45,437 nt of DNA, taken from positions 1-45,437 of IMG/VR virus record IMGVR_UViG_2162886015_000004; one strand, given 5' to 3'. Every line of letters starts with the position of its first letter. The stretch's first letter is position 1. The position numbers were made by a program, and so were the translations under genes. The notes under the pieces are model-generated. The model saw nothing but the letters and a program-made list of their open reading frames with translations. It was not told the origin of the DNA and ran no database searches. The DNA comes from a virus. Positions 13,387 to 21,048 of this stretch are shown here, in pieces.

Positions 13387-13521
13387 TTACCGCGCGGAGG
13401 GGTTCTCCCTGTCCGGTGTTGCCGGCTGCCTCGCCAGCCACTCGGCGAATGTCTCTTCGTCCTCCTCGCTTGTGTCCAATATCCAGGCCAGGAGTTGCTC
13501 GAAGGTCGGGGTCTCGGGCAT
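13387..13521 (-). CDS. Short acidic antisense ORF
   Basis: A 44-aa minus-strand frame (MPETPTFEQLLAWILDTSEE, then DEETFAEWLARQP) in the gap between the HNH gene and the regulator, opposite to its neighbours. AAGGA lies eight bases before the ATG at 13521; a Met three codons earlier (13530) is also possible. It is strongly acidic and helical, and its composition looks more protein-like than the overlapping plus-strand frame. No family recognised. Confidence 0.45.
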   Translation of the reverse strand: MPETPTFEQLLAWILDTSEEDEETFAEWLARQPATPDRENPSAR

Positions 13522-13552
13522 GCGCGGCATCCTTTTTCGTCGTGGTGGTCAT

Positions 13553-13568
13553 GGCAAAAAAATTTGCC
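13553..13568. promoter_or_regulatory. Palindrome GGCAAA-AAAA-TTTGCC
   Basis: A perfect 6-bp inverted repeat with a 4-base AT centre, 43 bp before the regulator gene and upstream of the antisense ORF. It may be an operator for a regulator other than the repressor; unproven. Confidence 0.35.
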
Positions 13569-13610
13569 TGATTCGTGCCTCTCAACACCACTCAACAAGG
13601 TTGTGAGGCA

Positions 13611-13985
13611 ATGACAAGCCAGCTCTCATTGCCAGTCGTTGTGCGCCCCGAGCAGATTTCCCTGGAGAAATCGCTCGGCTCTGCCATTGAGCTTTGCGCA
13701 AAGGTTGCAGGGCATGAGCTCGACAAGACCCTGCAGATGCAGCTCGGCGTCGACAAAGGTCAATTCTCCCGCTGGCAGAGCGGCAGTGAGGGGATCAAGT
13801 GGCCGAAGCTCGTCGAACTGATGGACGCATGTGGCAACGATGCGCCGCTGCTCTGGATGCTCCACGACCGCGGCTGGGATCTTCACACCATTCGCCGACG
13901 CGAATCCGAAACCGAACGCGAGAACCGGCTGCTGCGTGAAGAGAACGCCGCGCTTCGCCGTGTGCTCGTAGGGAGTCCCGCATGA
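13611..13985 (+). CDS. CII-position phage DNA-binding regulator
   Basis: A 124-aa protein with a helix-turn-helix in the middle (LQMQLGVDKGQFSRWQSGSE) and a C-terminal charged helix (SETERENRLLREENAALRR) likely to oligomerise. It follows cro in the early right operon, the place of lambda CII, and has a comparable HTH-plus-helix layout. Promoter activation or repression cannot be told from sequence. GAGG lies before the ATG at 13611; a start 12 codons earlier lacks a ribosome site. Confidence 0.7.
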   Translation: MTSQLSLPVVVRPEQISLEKSLGSAIELCAKVAGHELDKTLQMQLGVDKGQFSRWQSGSEGIKWPKLVELMDACGNDAPLLWMLHDRGWDLHTIRRRESETERENRLLREENAALRRVLVGSPA

Positions 13986-14254
13986 CGCCTCTCGATTGCC
14001 AGCTGATCATGGCGAACCTCGACATCATCCGCCATATCGCCAATGGCGGACTCATCGAGCACGCCTTGTACGACTACAAGGGCGATTTCGTTCGATGGGA
14101 TCGCCCGACGAATAAGGTGCTGATCAGCTGTTTCGGCAATTACCGAATCCATAAGCCGCGCATTCGTATCACGCATTGCGCGTGCTGTAGCCGCCAGACA
14201 CAGCAGTGCGTCGAATGCGGCCAGCCAATGGGGGAGCCGCATGAACATCGCTGA
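13982..14254 (+). CDS. Small Cys-rich zinc-ribbon-like phage protein
   Basis: A 90-aa protein ending in two CxxC pairs (HCACCSRQTQQCVECGQP), which probably bind zinc. The N-terminal part (IIRHIANGGLIEHALYDY) is helical. Overlaps the upstream gene as ATGA and the next gene by 14 bp. Function unknown. Confidence 0.65.
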   Translation: MTPLDCQLIMANLDIIRHIANGGLIEHALYDYKGDFVRWDRPTNKVLISCFGNYRIHKPRIRITHCACCSRQTQQCVECGQPMGEPHEHR

Positions 14255-14417
14255 CCACTCCCTGCCGCCGCTTGAGCCCGACAACGACCCCGAGTTGGTC
14301 AAGTGGGCTCGCTTCGGCGTGAACCAGCTCAAGCGCGACAACGCTGCTCGCGACGCCTACGAGCAGGCCAATCGCGATTACCTCCACCACAACCGCAACC
14401 TGGATGGACAGTCATGA
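14241..14417 (+). CDS. Small helical phage protein
   Basis: A 58-aa frame (MNIADHSLPPLEPDNDPELV...). It starts inside the end of the zinc-ribbon gene behind GGGGAG and ends with an ATGA overlap onto the next gene. The second half is one charged helix. The chain of overlaps supports it; no family known. Confidence 0.6.
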   Translation: MNIADHSLPPLEPDNDPELVKWARFGVNQLKRDNAARDAYEQANRDYLHHNRNLDGQS

Positions 14418-14560
14418 AGGCTATACCTCGCTGGCTTGTCTACACACCCACACTCACTAACGGTACGCACTGGCATGTCCTGCCGAGCCGCAAGTCGCAG
14501 CGGGAATTCGCCGATAAGTATCACGGCGACCGGTACGAAGTGCATCGGAGCAAGCATTGA
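14414..14560 (+). CDS. Small basic phage protein
   Basis: A 48-aa frame (MKAIPRWLVYTPTLTNGTHW...), rich in His, Arg and Lys. ATG overlaps the previous TGA, and its own TGA overlaps the next ATG. Supported only by operon packing and composition. Confidence 0.5.
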   Translation: MKAIPRWLVYTPTLTNGTHWHVLPSRKSQREFADKYHGDRYEVHRSKH

Positions 14561-14889
14561 TGAGCCGCCAGATACCCCGCGATCTCCCGCACAAGGTCGA
14601 CCGGAAGCGAGACGAGAATGACGCTCTCGGCCATATCCGAGGCACCGCATTTCGCTCCGGGGCCATTGCTGCCGGCATCTACGCCACGCTGATGACCGAG
14701 CGTCTGTTGATGGTGGCCATCACGGATACCGGCGAAGTGTTCGCGGTCAACCCGTCCGGCCTACGCGGCGAGGCGATTTCCGCACGGCAGCCGTCCTGGA
14801 TCATCGGCACATACACGCGTCGCTGCGGCGTCGGCGCCATCCAGCGTGACATGCGTGAATATCAGCGGTTGCTGAAGGTTGCGGCATGA
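14560..14889 (+). CDS. Phage early protein of unknown function
   Basis: A 109-aa protein with a basic N-terminus (PRDLPHKVDRKRDEND) and a hydrophobic centre (GIYATLMTERLLMVAITDT) that is more likely a buried fold than a membrane helix. The ATG at 14560 shares one base with the previous stop. No family recognised. Confidence 0.6.
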   Translation: MSRQIPRDLPHKVDRKRDENDALGHIRGTAFRSGAIAAGIYATLMTERLLMVAITDTGEVFAVNPSGLRGEAISARQPSWIIGTYTRRCGVGAIQRDMREYQRLLKVAA

Positions 14890-14969
14890 CCTTTCCAGGC
14901 GACTTCAATCCCATCGAGCGTGCCATCTGGGCGCGGACGTGGCTGGTGCTGCGGGCGTTTCGGACGTGA
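14886..14969 (+). CDS. Possible 27-aa leader peptide before the C5 methyltransferase
   Basis: The frame MTFPGDFNPIERAIWARTW... starts with an ATGA overlap on the previous gene and ends with a GTGA overlap on the methyltransferase start. If translated it would couple the two genes. The methyltransferase has no good ribosome site of its own, which makes coupling attractive. Evidence is positional only. Confidence 0.4.
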   Translation: MTFPGDFNPIERAIWARTWLVLRAFRT

Positions 14970-15718
14970 ATTACTACAACGAAATCGATCCCTACTGCGC
15001 CGCTTGGCTGCAGAACCTCATGGACGCCGGCCACATCGCGCCTGGCGTCATCGACACACGGAGTATCGAAGATGTCCGACCCGACGAACTCGCCGGATAC
15101 ACCCAGTGCCATTTTTTCGCTGGGCTCGGCGGATGGCCCCACGCCCTGGCCCTTGCCGGATGGCAGGCTGATCGACCCGTGTGGACTGGCTCATGCCCTT
15201 GCCAGCCTTTCAGCGTCGCAGGTAAGGGCGCTGGGACTTCAGATCAGCGGCATCTCTGGCCTGCATGGTTCCATCTCATCGCACAGTGCCGTCCTCCAGT
15301 CATCTTTGGAGAGCAGGTTGCGAACGCGATTGGGCACGGCTGGCTCGATGGAACTTTCGCTGACCTGGAAGGCCAAGGCTACGCCTGCGGGGCGGCCGTA
15401 CTGTCAGCGAGTGCCGCAGATGCACCGCATCGACGTGACCGGCTATGGATCGTTGCCGACGCCGAGTGGAACAAGCAACCACGGCAAGAACCATGTATCC
15501 GGCCGGATCGACGAGTGGGGCGGGAGCAGCAACTATTTCCGTGGGAAGGAGGGTGGCAACGAGCACTTGCCCGGTTTCGAGCTTTGGACAATGGGATACC
15601 CCGCTGCGTGGCGGGAACTGATGCCGCCCGCAACGCGATCGTCCCGCAAGTCGCCGCAGCCTTCATCGAAAGCTACCGCGAAGCCCGAGGCTTGATTGGC
15701 TTGGAGGCTGCGGCATGA
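14966..15718 (+). CDS. C5-cytosine DNA methyltransferase
   Basis: A 250-aa phage-type DNA (cytosine-5) methyltransferase. Motif I is FFAGLGGWPHAL (about 50-61); the catalytic Cys79 lies in GSCPCQPFS; GEQV stands for the ENV motif; RRDRLWIVAD is motif VIII; the C-terminal ARNAIVPQVA is motif X. It modifies cytosine in an unknown site, probably to protect phage DNA from restriction. The GTG at 14966 fits the family N-terminus (NYYNEIDPY); an ATG 29 codons upstream is possible but adds unconserved sequence. Most of the gene is shared with a second reading frame at 15072-15695. Its stop overlaps the helicase start. Confidence 0.92.
   Translation: MNYYNEIDPYCAAWLQNLMDAGHIAPGVIDTRSIEDVRPDELAGYTQCHFFAGLGGWPHALALAGWQADRPVWTGSCPCQPFSVAGKGAGTSDQRHLWPAWFHLIAQCRPPVIFGEQVANAIGHGWLDGTFADLEGQGYACGAAVLSASAADAPHRRDRLWIVADAEWNKQPRQEPCIRPDRRVGREQQLFPWEGGWQRALARFRALDNGIPRCVAGTDAARNAIVPQVAAAFIESYREARGLIGLEAAA
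15072..15695 (+). CDS. Phage protein encoded within the methyltransferase gene in the +1 frame
   Basis: A 207-aa frame fully inside the methyltransferase gene. It does not look like a random shadow. From residue about 65 it has the character of a phage protein type often found beside C5 methyltransferases: LQSSLESRLRTRLG, MELSLTWKAKATPAGRPYCQ, SLPTPSGTSNHGKNHVSGR, IDEWGGSSN, FELWTMGYPAAWRELMPPAT and a Ser-Arg-Lys-rich end. The resemblance is from memory and not checked by search. The methyltransferase frame also keeps all its motifs, so both frames seem constrained. Function unknown. Confidence 0.6.
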   Translation: MSDPTNSPDTPSAIFSLGSADGPTPWPLPDGRLIDPCGLAHALASLSASQVRALGLQISGISGLHGSISSHSAVLQSSLESRLRTRLGTAGSMELSLTWKAKATPAGRPYCQRVPQMHRIDVTGYGSLPTPSGTSNHGKNHVSGRIDEWGGSSNYFRGKEGGNEHLPGFELWTMGYPAAWRELMPPATRSSRKSPQPSSKATAKPEA

Positions 15719-17112
15719 TCGACGCATACCGTCAATTTGTCGAAACCAAGCTGGCAACCGCCGTCGCCACTGGCTTGACTGGTGAGTTCGATTTGTCCAT
15801 CTACTCGCTGATGCCGCATCAGTCTGATCTGACGGCATGGGCATTGCGTCGCGGCCGTTGCGCCATCTTCGCGGATACCGGTCTGGGTAAGACGCGCATG
15901 CAATTGGCGTGGGCGAATGAGATCCACAAGGCGACTGGCCGCGATGTTCTGATTCTGGCTCCGCTGGCCGTGGCTGCGCAGACGGTGAAAGAAGGTGTGG
16001 AGATTGGCGTCACGGTGACGCATTGCCGCGAACTGACAGATGTTCAGCCCGGCGTGAATATCACGAACTACGACCGCATACATAGGTTTGATGCTGGCCG
16101 GTTTGGCGCGGTCGTTCTGGATGAGTCGAGCTGCATCAAGCATCACGACACCAAAACGCTGGCTACGCTGCTGGAAGCGTTCAAGGCAACTCCATTCAAG
16201 CTCTGCGCAACAGCCACGCCAGCGCCGAACGATTGGACGGAGTTGGGCACGCACGCCGAGTTCCTTGGCGTTTGCTCCCGCGTCGAAATGCTGTCGGAGT
16301 ATTTCGTTCACGACGGCGCTGAGACACAAGTCTGGCGGCTGAAGGGTCACGCCCGCGCGCAGTTCTGGAAGTGGGTATCCGGGTGGGGCGCAATGGTACG
16401 CAAGCCGTCCGACCTGGGCCATGACGATGCCGCGTACAACTTGCCGGACCTTACCGTGAGCGAGCACACGGTGGCGTCCACATTGCAGACGGCGGGGCAG
16501 TTATTCGCGTTCGAAGCGCAAACACTCAGTGAGCGCCGCGATGCAAGAAAGAACAGCCTTGCCGCCCGCGTGGCGAAATGCGCCGCATTGGTGAATGCCG
16601 ATCGCGAGCCGTGGATTGTCTGGTGCGACCTAAATGCGGAAGCCGATGCGCTGAAAGCCGCCATTCCGGACGCCGTGGAGATTCGTGGACCGGATGACGC
16701 CGACACGAAAGAGCGCCGGCTTGCTGACTTCGCTGCTGGACGCATTCGGGTGTTGATCACGAAGCCGTCGATCGCCGGGTGGGGTCTGAACTGGCAGCAC
16801 TGCGCACGGATGGCATTCGTTGGCGTGACCGATTCCTTCGAGGCCTATTACCAGGCCGTTCGCCGCTGCTGGCGGTTCGGGCAGCGCCGCGAGGTGTTGG
16901 TGCATATCTTCGCCAGCGAGCTAGAAGGCGCCGTCGTCGCCAATCTGAAACGCAAGGAAGCTGATGCGATGGCCATGTCCGAATCCCTATCCGCTGAAAC
17001 CCGCGACGCCGTGCGCGCCGAAGTATTCGGTTCAGTCCGGCAAAGCAATCCCTACACGCCGCGCAAGCCCATTGCGGCGCCGGCATGGCTCGTTACGGAG
17101 AAAGCTGCATGA
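15715..17112 (+). CDS. SNF2/SF2-type DNA helicase
   Basis: A 465-aa superfamily-2 helicase. Walker A is DTGLGKT with Lys59; the Walker B equivalent is VVLDESS (DESS instead of DEAH); motif III is CATATPAP; a C-terminal motif VI is QAVRRCWRFGQRR. Such ATPases pump along double-stranded DNA and are found in phages next to methyltransferase genes. It overlaps the C5 methyltransferase before it and the second methyltransferase after it as ATGA, so the three form one translational unit that probably acts on phage DNA modification or protection. Confidence 0.9.
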   Translation: MIDAYRQFVETKLATAVATGLTGEFDLSIYSLMPHQSDLTAWALRRGRCAIFADTGLGKTRMQLAWANEIHKATGRDVLILAPLAVAAQTVKEGVEIGVTVTHCRELTDVQPGVNITNYDRIHRFDAGRFGAVVLDESSCIKHHDTKTLATLLEAFKATPFKLCATATPAPNDWTELGTHAEFLGVCSRVEMLSEYFVHDGAETQVWRLKGHARAQFWKWVSGWGAMVRKPSDLGHDDAAYNLPDLTVSEHTVASTLQTAGQLFAFEAQTLSERRDARKNSLAARVAKCAALVNADREPWIVWCDLNAEADALKAAIPDAVEIRGPDDADTKERRLADFAAGRIRVLITKPSIAGWGLNWQHCARMAFVGVTDSFEAYYQAVRRCWRFGQRREVLVHIFASELEGAVVANLKRKEADAMAMSESLSAETRDAVRAEVFGSVRQSNPYTPRKPIAAPAWLVTEKAA

Positions 17113-17984
17113 AGTGCATTGATTCGACCATCGAAGGCAACTGGGCGCTCTACAACGGCGACTGTGTGGAGGTTGTCAGCGGCCTGCCGGAACACTCGGT
17201 CGACTATTCCATTTTCAGTCCGCCGTTCGCCAGCCTTTACACGTATAGCAACAGCCCGCGCGACATGGGGAATTGCCGCACCACGGATGAATTCTTCGAG
17301 CACTTCGCTCACCTAGTACGAGAGCTTCGCCGGGTCATGAAGCCCGGACACAACGTCAGCTTTCATTGCATGCAGCTGCCAACCAGTAAGGTCCGCGACG
17401 GTGTGATCGGCCTGCGCGACTTCCGCGGCGAACTTATTCGCGCGTTCGAGCTGGAAGGCTTCATTTATGCGAGCGAGGTCTGCATCTGGAAAGACCCGGT
17501 CACTGCCATGCAACGCACGAAGGCACTCGGGCTGCTGCACAAGACGATCCGCACAAACGCCACGATGAGCCGGCAGGGCATCGCTGATTACCTGGTGACG
17601 ATGCGCACACCTGGCGATGTGATCGACAAGGTCGATCATGGCGAGGATATCCCAGTCGATGAGTGGCAGAGGCTTGCCAGCCCTGTATGGATGGATATCA
17701 ATCCGAACGACACCCTGCAATACCGCAGTGCTCGCGAACACGACGACGAGCGACATATCTGCCCGCTGCAGCTTGAGGTGATCCGGCGTGGCATACGTCT
17801 CTGGACGAAGCCGGGTGATGTAGTGCTCTCGCCATTCGCAGGCATCGGATCGGAGTTGTATGTCGCGGTCGAATTGCAGCGCCGCGCGGTCGGCGTTGAA
17901 CTGAAAGGCAGCTACTACGAGCAGGCGGTGCGGAACCTTCGCGCTGCATCGAGTCAAGGCAGTTTGTTCGGTGAAGCCGCATGA
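17109..17984 (+). CDS. N4/N6 DNA methyltransferase
   Basis: A 291-aa amino-methyltransferase. Motif IV is SPPF at residues 37-40; SPP(Y/F) is most common in N4-cytosine enzymes. Motif I appears near the C-terminus (SPFAGIGSELYVAVELQRRAVGVE), so the order is the beta class. It uses S-adenosylmethionine and methylates an exocyclic amino group in an unknown sequence. The ATG at 17109 overlaps the helicase stop. No restriction endonuclease gene is nearby, so it looks like an orphan protective enzyme. Confidence 0.88.
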   Translation: MKCIDSTIEGNWALYNGDCVEVVSGLPEHSVDYSIFSPPFASLYTYSNSPRDMGNCRTTDEFFEHFAHLVRELRRVMKPGHNVSFHCMQLPTSKVRDGVIGLRDFRGELIRAFELEGFIYASEVCIWKDPVTAMQRTKALGLLHKTIRTNATMSRQGIADYLVTMRTPGDVIDKVDHGEDIPVDEWQRLASPVWMDINPNDTLQYRSAREHDDERHICPLQLEVIRRGIRLWTKPGDVVLSPFAGIGSELYVAVELQRRAVGVELKGSYYEQAVRNLRAASSQGSLFGEAA

Positions 17985-18169
17985 AGCTCTACTCCGCCGC
18001 CTGGTTCGAACGACAGGCCGCCCATGCGCGGGAAATCCTCGCGGAGGCTGACCGCATCCATACCCCGGAAGAGATCGCCGCAGCGCGCGCTGCGCTCGCC
18101 ATGGCGCCGTCCGATCCACAGCCCGAGCTCGACCTCACCACAGCGCGGCAAGAGAGGCAGGCATCTTAA
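17981..18169 (+). CDS. Small helical phage protein
   Basis: A 62-aa, Ala- and Glu-rich helical protein (FERQAAHAREILAEADRIHT). ATGA overlap with the methyltransferase; the next gene starts directly after its stop. No family recognised. Confidence 0.6.
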   Translation: MKLYSAAWFERQAAHAREILAEADRIHTPEEIAAARAALAMAPSDPQPELDLTTARQERQAS

Positions 18170-19012
18170 ATGGCTCGCTATCGCAAGATCGACCCACGCA
18201 TCTGGAACGATGCCAAGTTCTCCGCCTTGAGCGATCAGGCGAAGCTGCTTTTCTTCATGCTCCTGACCCACCCAAACATGACCGCCATTGGCGCAATGCG
18301 CGGGACAGCACCCGGATTGGCGGCCGAACTCAAATGGGCTCCGGAAGCCTTTGCGGAAGCCTTACGTGAAGTCTTGTCGAAGGGTATGGCTGAGTATGAC
18401 GAAAGGGCATGCTTGATCGCCCTCCCGAAGTTCATCCAGTACAACCAACCCGAGTCACCAAACGTCGTTAAGGCATGGGCGGGAGCGCTCGATCTTCTGC
18501 CCGAGTGCGACCTGAAGAACCGCGTGGTTGTTAGGGCGAAAGAGTATGCGGAAGCCTTAAAGGATGGCTTTAGTAAAGCCTTACCGGAAGCCTTCGCGAA
18601 GAGTATGCCTATACAGGAGCAGGAGCCAGAACAGGAACAGGAACAGGAAGAAAAGACTCTGTCGGCTGGCGCCGACGATTCACCCGGCGACCAGGATCAC
18701 GATGGGCAGCAGGTGACGAGGACGATCCCCGTCAAAGCGATTCTGGCCGCGTACCACGAACACCTGCCGATGCTGCCGCAGGTTCGGGTGATGACCGATC
18801 CACGGAAACGGAAGCTCAAGGCCCGGTGGGTCGAGGACGCCGAACGCCAGTCGGTCGAGTACTGGCAGAAATTCTTCGTCTACGTCGCGACATCTGATTT
18901 CCTGACCGGCCGTAACAACGCCTGGACGGGCTGCGACTTAGAATGGCTGCTTGAGTCGAGCAACCACGTCAAGGTCATCGAGGGCAAATACGAAAACCGG
19001 GAGGCGGCATGA
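18170..19012 (+). CDS. Phage replication initiator-like protein
   Basis: A 280-aa protein with an N-terminal winged-helix-like domain (MARYRKIDPRIWNDAKFSAL, then LLFFMLLTHPN), a Glu-Gln-rich linker around residue 150 (a run of EQ repeats) and a conserved C-terminal part (RKRKLKARW, FLTGRNNAWTGCDLEWLL). This layout fits phage replisome organiser proteins that bind the origin and recruit DnaB, as lambda O with P. The phage DnaB gene follows after one tiny gene. The origin may lie within this gene, but I see no clear iteron set. Confidence 0.8.
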   Translation: MARYRKIDPRIWNDAKFSALSDQAKLLFFMLLTHPNMTAIGAMRGTAPGLAAELKWAPEAFAEALREVLSKGMAEYDERACLIALPKFIQYNQPESPNVVKAWAGALDLLPECDLKNRVVVRAKEYAEALKDGFSKALPEAFAKSMPIQEQEPEQEQEQEEKTLSAGADDSPGDQDHDGQQVTRTIPVKAILAAYHEHLPMLPQVRVMTDPRKRKLKARWVEDAERQSVEYWQKFFVYVATSDFLTGRNNAWTGCDLEWLLESSNHVKVIEGKYENREAA

Positions 19013-19140
19013 AGAAGCTACTCAAGTGGGGCGTCTTTGTCCTCGGCATTGTTCTCGTCGTCGGTTTCGCTTATGGGCTTTGGGTGCTGACTGGCGCCAT
19101 TCTCTGCGCTCAAGGAGTGGCGTCGGAATGCATGCCATGA
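19009..19140 (+). CDS. Small single-TM membrane protein
   Basis: A 43-aa frame (MKKLLKWGVFVLGIVLVVGF...) with one membrane helix of about 24 residues and two Cys in the C-terminal tail. ATGA overlaps at both ends, with the initiator gene and with DnaB, support translation. Function unknown. Confidence 0.6.
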   Translation: MKKLLKWGVFVLGIVLVVGFAYGLWVLTGAILCAQGVASECMP

Positions 19141-20552
19141 GCGCGCAATTCGCCGATGATCGCGCGCCTGCTGGCTTGTCGGAACTGCGCATTCCACCGC
19201 ATGACATCACCGCGGAGCAGGCCGTCCTCGGTGCGCTGATGCTGGCACCGGAAGCATTGCCGAAAATCTCCGACTGGATCGTCGAGGACGATTTCTACCG
19301 CAAGGATCATCGGCTGATCTGGCGCGCGATCACGCATCTGATCGATCGCAAAACGCCAGTGGACCCTGTCACGTTGGGCGACTGGTTCGACAGCAACGGC
19401 CTGGCCGAAATCATCGGTGGACCCGGTTACCTGATCGAACTGGCCGATGCCACTGCCAGCGCCGCGAATGTCATCGCCTACGCCGAAATCGTCGTGGAGA
19501 AGTCCAGGCTTCGCGCAGCGATCAGCGCGGGCACGAAACTCGCCGAGGCGGCATGGGCGCGTGGGGCCGACTCGCAGCAGATCATCGCCACCGCGGCGCA
19601 CGACCTCTCGCAGATGCAGGCCAGCAAACTGCGCGGTGGCCTGGAGCCGGCGAAGGTCGGCATGAAGCGCATGCAGATGGAGCTCATGGCGCGCTACCAG
19701 CGTGGTCCGGGCTTGCTGGGCATGCCATGGCCCTGGGCGGCCCTGAACAAGTGCACCAAAGGGCTGCGCGATGGCGTGGTGTACATCGTCGCGGGTCGAC
19801 CGTCGATGGGGAAATCCATCTTCGGTCTGCAGGTCGCCATCTTCACGGCGTTGCGCGGCGACGCCACGTCATTCTTCAGCGTCGAAATGGGCGCGGATGA
19901 ATGCATGGCACGCGCGGTGGCCTGCGTGGGCGAGATTCCTTTCGAGTGGGTCGAGAGCCCCGACGACAAAGACCGCGATGCGGAATTCTATTGGTCGCGC
20001 CTGACCGATGCGACACAACGCATCATCGAAGCGCCATTGCTGATCGACGAAACACCAGCGATCTCGATCGTGCAATTGATGGCCCGGGCTCGACGTGCAC
20101 ACATGCAGAAGCCGCAACGTCTGGTGGTGGTCGATCACATGCATGACATGGAGATCGATCCGAAACAGGCGCGGTTCGATTACGGGCAGATCGTGCAGGG
20201 AGGCAAAACGCTGGCGAAAGAGTTCAAGTGTCCGGTGGTAATCCTTGCCCAGCTCAATCGCACCCTGGCGAACCGAGCCGACAAGCGCCCGACGATGACG
20301 GACCTGCGCGAGTCCGGCGAGATCGAGCAGAAGGCCGATGTCATCCTGTTCCTTCACCGTGAGGATTATTACAACCATGACAGCCATCTGAAAGGCATGG
20401 TCGAGGTCATCCCGGCGAAGGGACGCAACATCAGGACAGGCGAAACCATCGGCCTGCAGAACGTGTTCAACGAAATGCGCATGGCGGACTGGGTGGGACA
20501 GTGGCCGGCCAGCCCTGAGCCGGAACGGAAGTCCCGAGGATTCGCCCGATGA
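19137..20552 (+). CDS. Replicative DNA helicase, DnaB family
   Basis: A 471-aa hexameric helicase. The N-terminal DnaB domain covers about residues 15-125 (DITAEQAVLGALML, DFYRKDHRLIW). The RecA-like C-terminal domain has Walker A GRPSMGKS (about 219-226), Walker B LVVVDHMHDM, and the LAQLNR and LRESGEIEQKADVI motifs. Length matches bacterial DnaB. It unwinds DNA ahead of the phage fork. ATG 19137 overlaps the preceding stop; an ATG three codons earlier has a weak GGAG site and is also possible. Confidence 0.95.
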   Translation: MSAQFADDRAPAGLSELRIPPHDITAEQAVLGALMLAPEALPKISDWIVEDDFYRKDHRLIWRAITHLIDRKTPVDPVTLGDWFDSNGLAEIIGGPGYLIELADATASAANVIAYAEIVVEKSRLRAAISAGTKLAEAAWARGADSQQIIATAAHDLSQMQASKLRGGLEPAKVGMKRMQMELMARYQRGPGLLGMPWPWAALNKCTKGLRDGVVYIVAGRPSMGKSIFGLQVAIFTALRGDATSFFSVEMGADECMARAVACVGEIPFEWVESPDDKDRDAEFYWSRLTDATQRIIEAPLLIDETPAISIVQLMARARRAHMQKPQRLVVVDHMHDMEIDPKQARFDYGQIVQGGKTLAKEFKCPVVILAQLNRTLANRADKRPTMTDLRESGEIEQKADVILFLHREDYYNHDSHLKGMVEVIPAKGRNIRTGETIGLQNVFNEMRMADWVGQWPASPEPERKSRGFAR

Positions 20553-20830
20553 GCACGCGCGAGGAGCGTCGGTGGTTCCAGGCTGTCGCCGAATTGTTGA
20601 CCTGTTCGCTGTGCGGCGCCTACGGCGTCCAAGTCGCTCACAGCAACGTCGATCGCGGCATGGGTCAGAAGTCCGCGCCATGGAACACCGCGGCACTATG
20701 CCCGACATGCCACAACGAGCTCGACAACGGGCACAAACTTAATCGTGCTGAGCGCCGATCTCTCATGGATCTGGCGATCAAGCGCACGCATGACCGGTTG
20801 ATCAGCGCCGGCAGGTTGAAGCTGGTATGA
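20549..20830 (+). CDS. YbcO/Ref-like HNH nuclease or zinc protein
   Basis: A 93-aa protein with CSLCG (about 20), AHSN and RGMG, then LCPTCHNELDNG. The spaced Cys pairs and His match the small phage nucleases of the DUF1364/YbcO or Ref type, which are RecA-dependent or structure-specific. Overlaps DnaB as ATGA. Activity not certain. Confidence 0.7.
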   Translation: MSTREERRWFQAVAELLTCSLCGAYGVQVAHSNVDRGMGQKSAPWNTAALCPTCHNELDNGHKLNRAERRSLMDLAIKRTHDRLISAGRLKLV

Positions 20831-21048
20831 CCGAACCGTACTCGCGCCCGGAGCGTTCCGCTGAATTCGCCATCGCGCGCCGGCATCTGGCTGAGGTCTA
20901 TCGCGATCCGTGCGCGCATTGCCTGCGTCGCGAGGTAGTGCTGGGCAAAGCGATCTGCCCGACATTCGGCCGCACCTTTCCACGCTGCACCAGCACGCCG
21001 GGCCTGCAGTTCGAACCCGATCACAGCACACTCAGGGGTAAGCCATGA
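20827..21048 (+). CDS. Small Cys-rich phage protein
   Basis: A 73-aa protein with CAHC, a further Cys (AICPTF, PRCTST) and a terminal FEPDHS. It probably binds zinc. ATGA overlaps at both ends. Such genes often lie between the nuclease gene and the late regulator in lambdoid phages. Function unknown. Confidence 0.6.
   Translation: MTEPYSRPERSAEFAIARRHLAEVYRDPCAHCLRREVVLGKAICPTFGRTFPRCTSTPGLQFEPDHSTLRGKP

Noticed and set aside
13373-13606. 77-aa plus-strand frame after the HNH gene
   Set aside because: Ser/Arg-rich shadow without ribosome site; the opposite acidic frame looks more like protein.
18610-18660. CAGGAACAGG-type short repeats as replication iterons
   Set aside because: They encode the Glu-Gln linker of the initiator and are too short and irregular to be called an origin, although lambda-type origins do lie in such genes.
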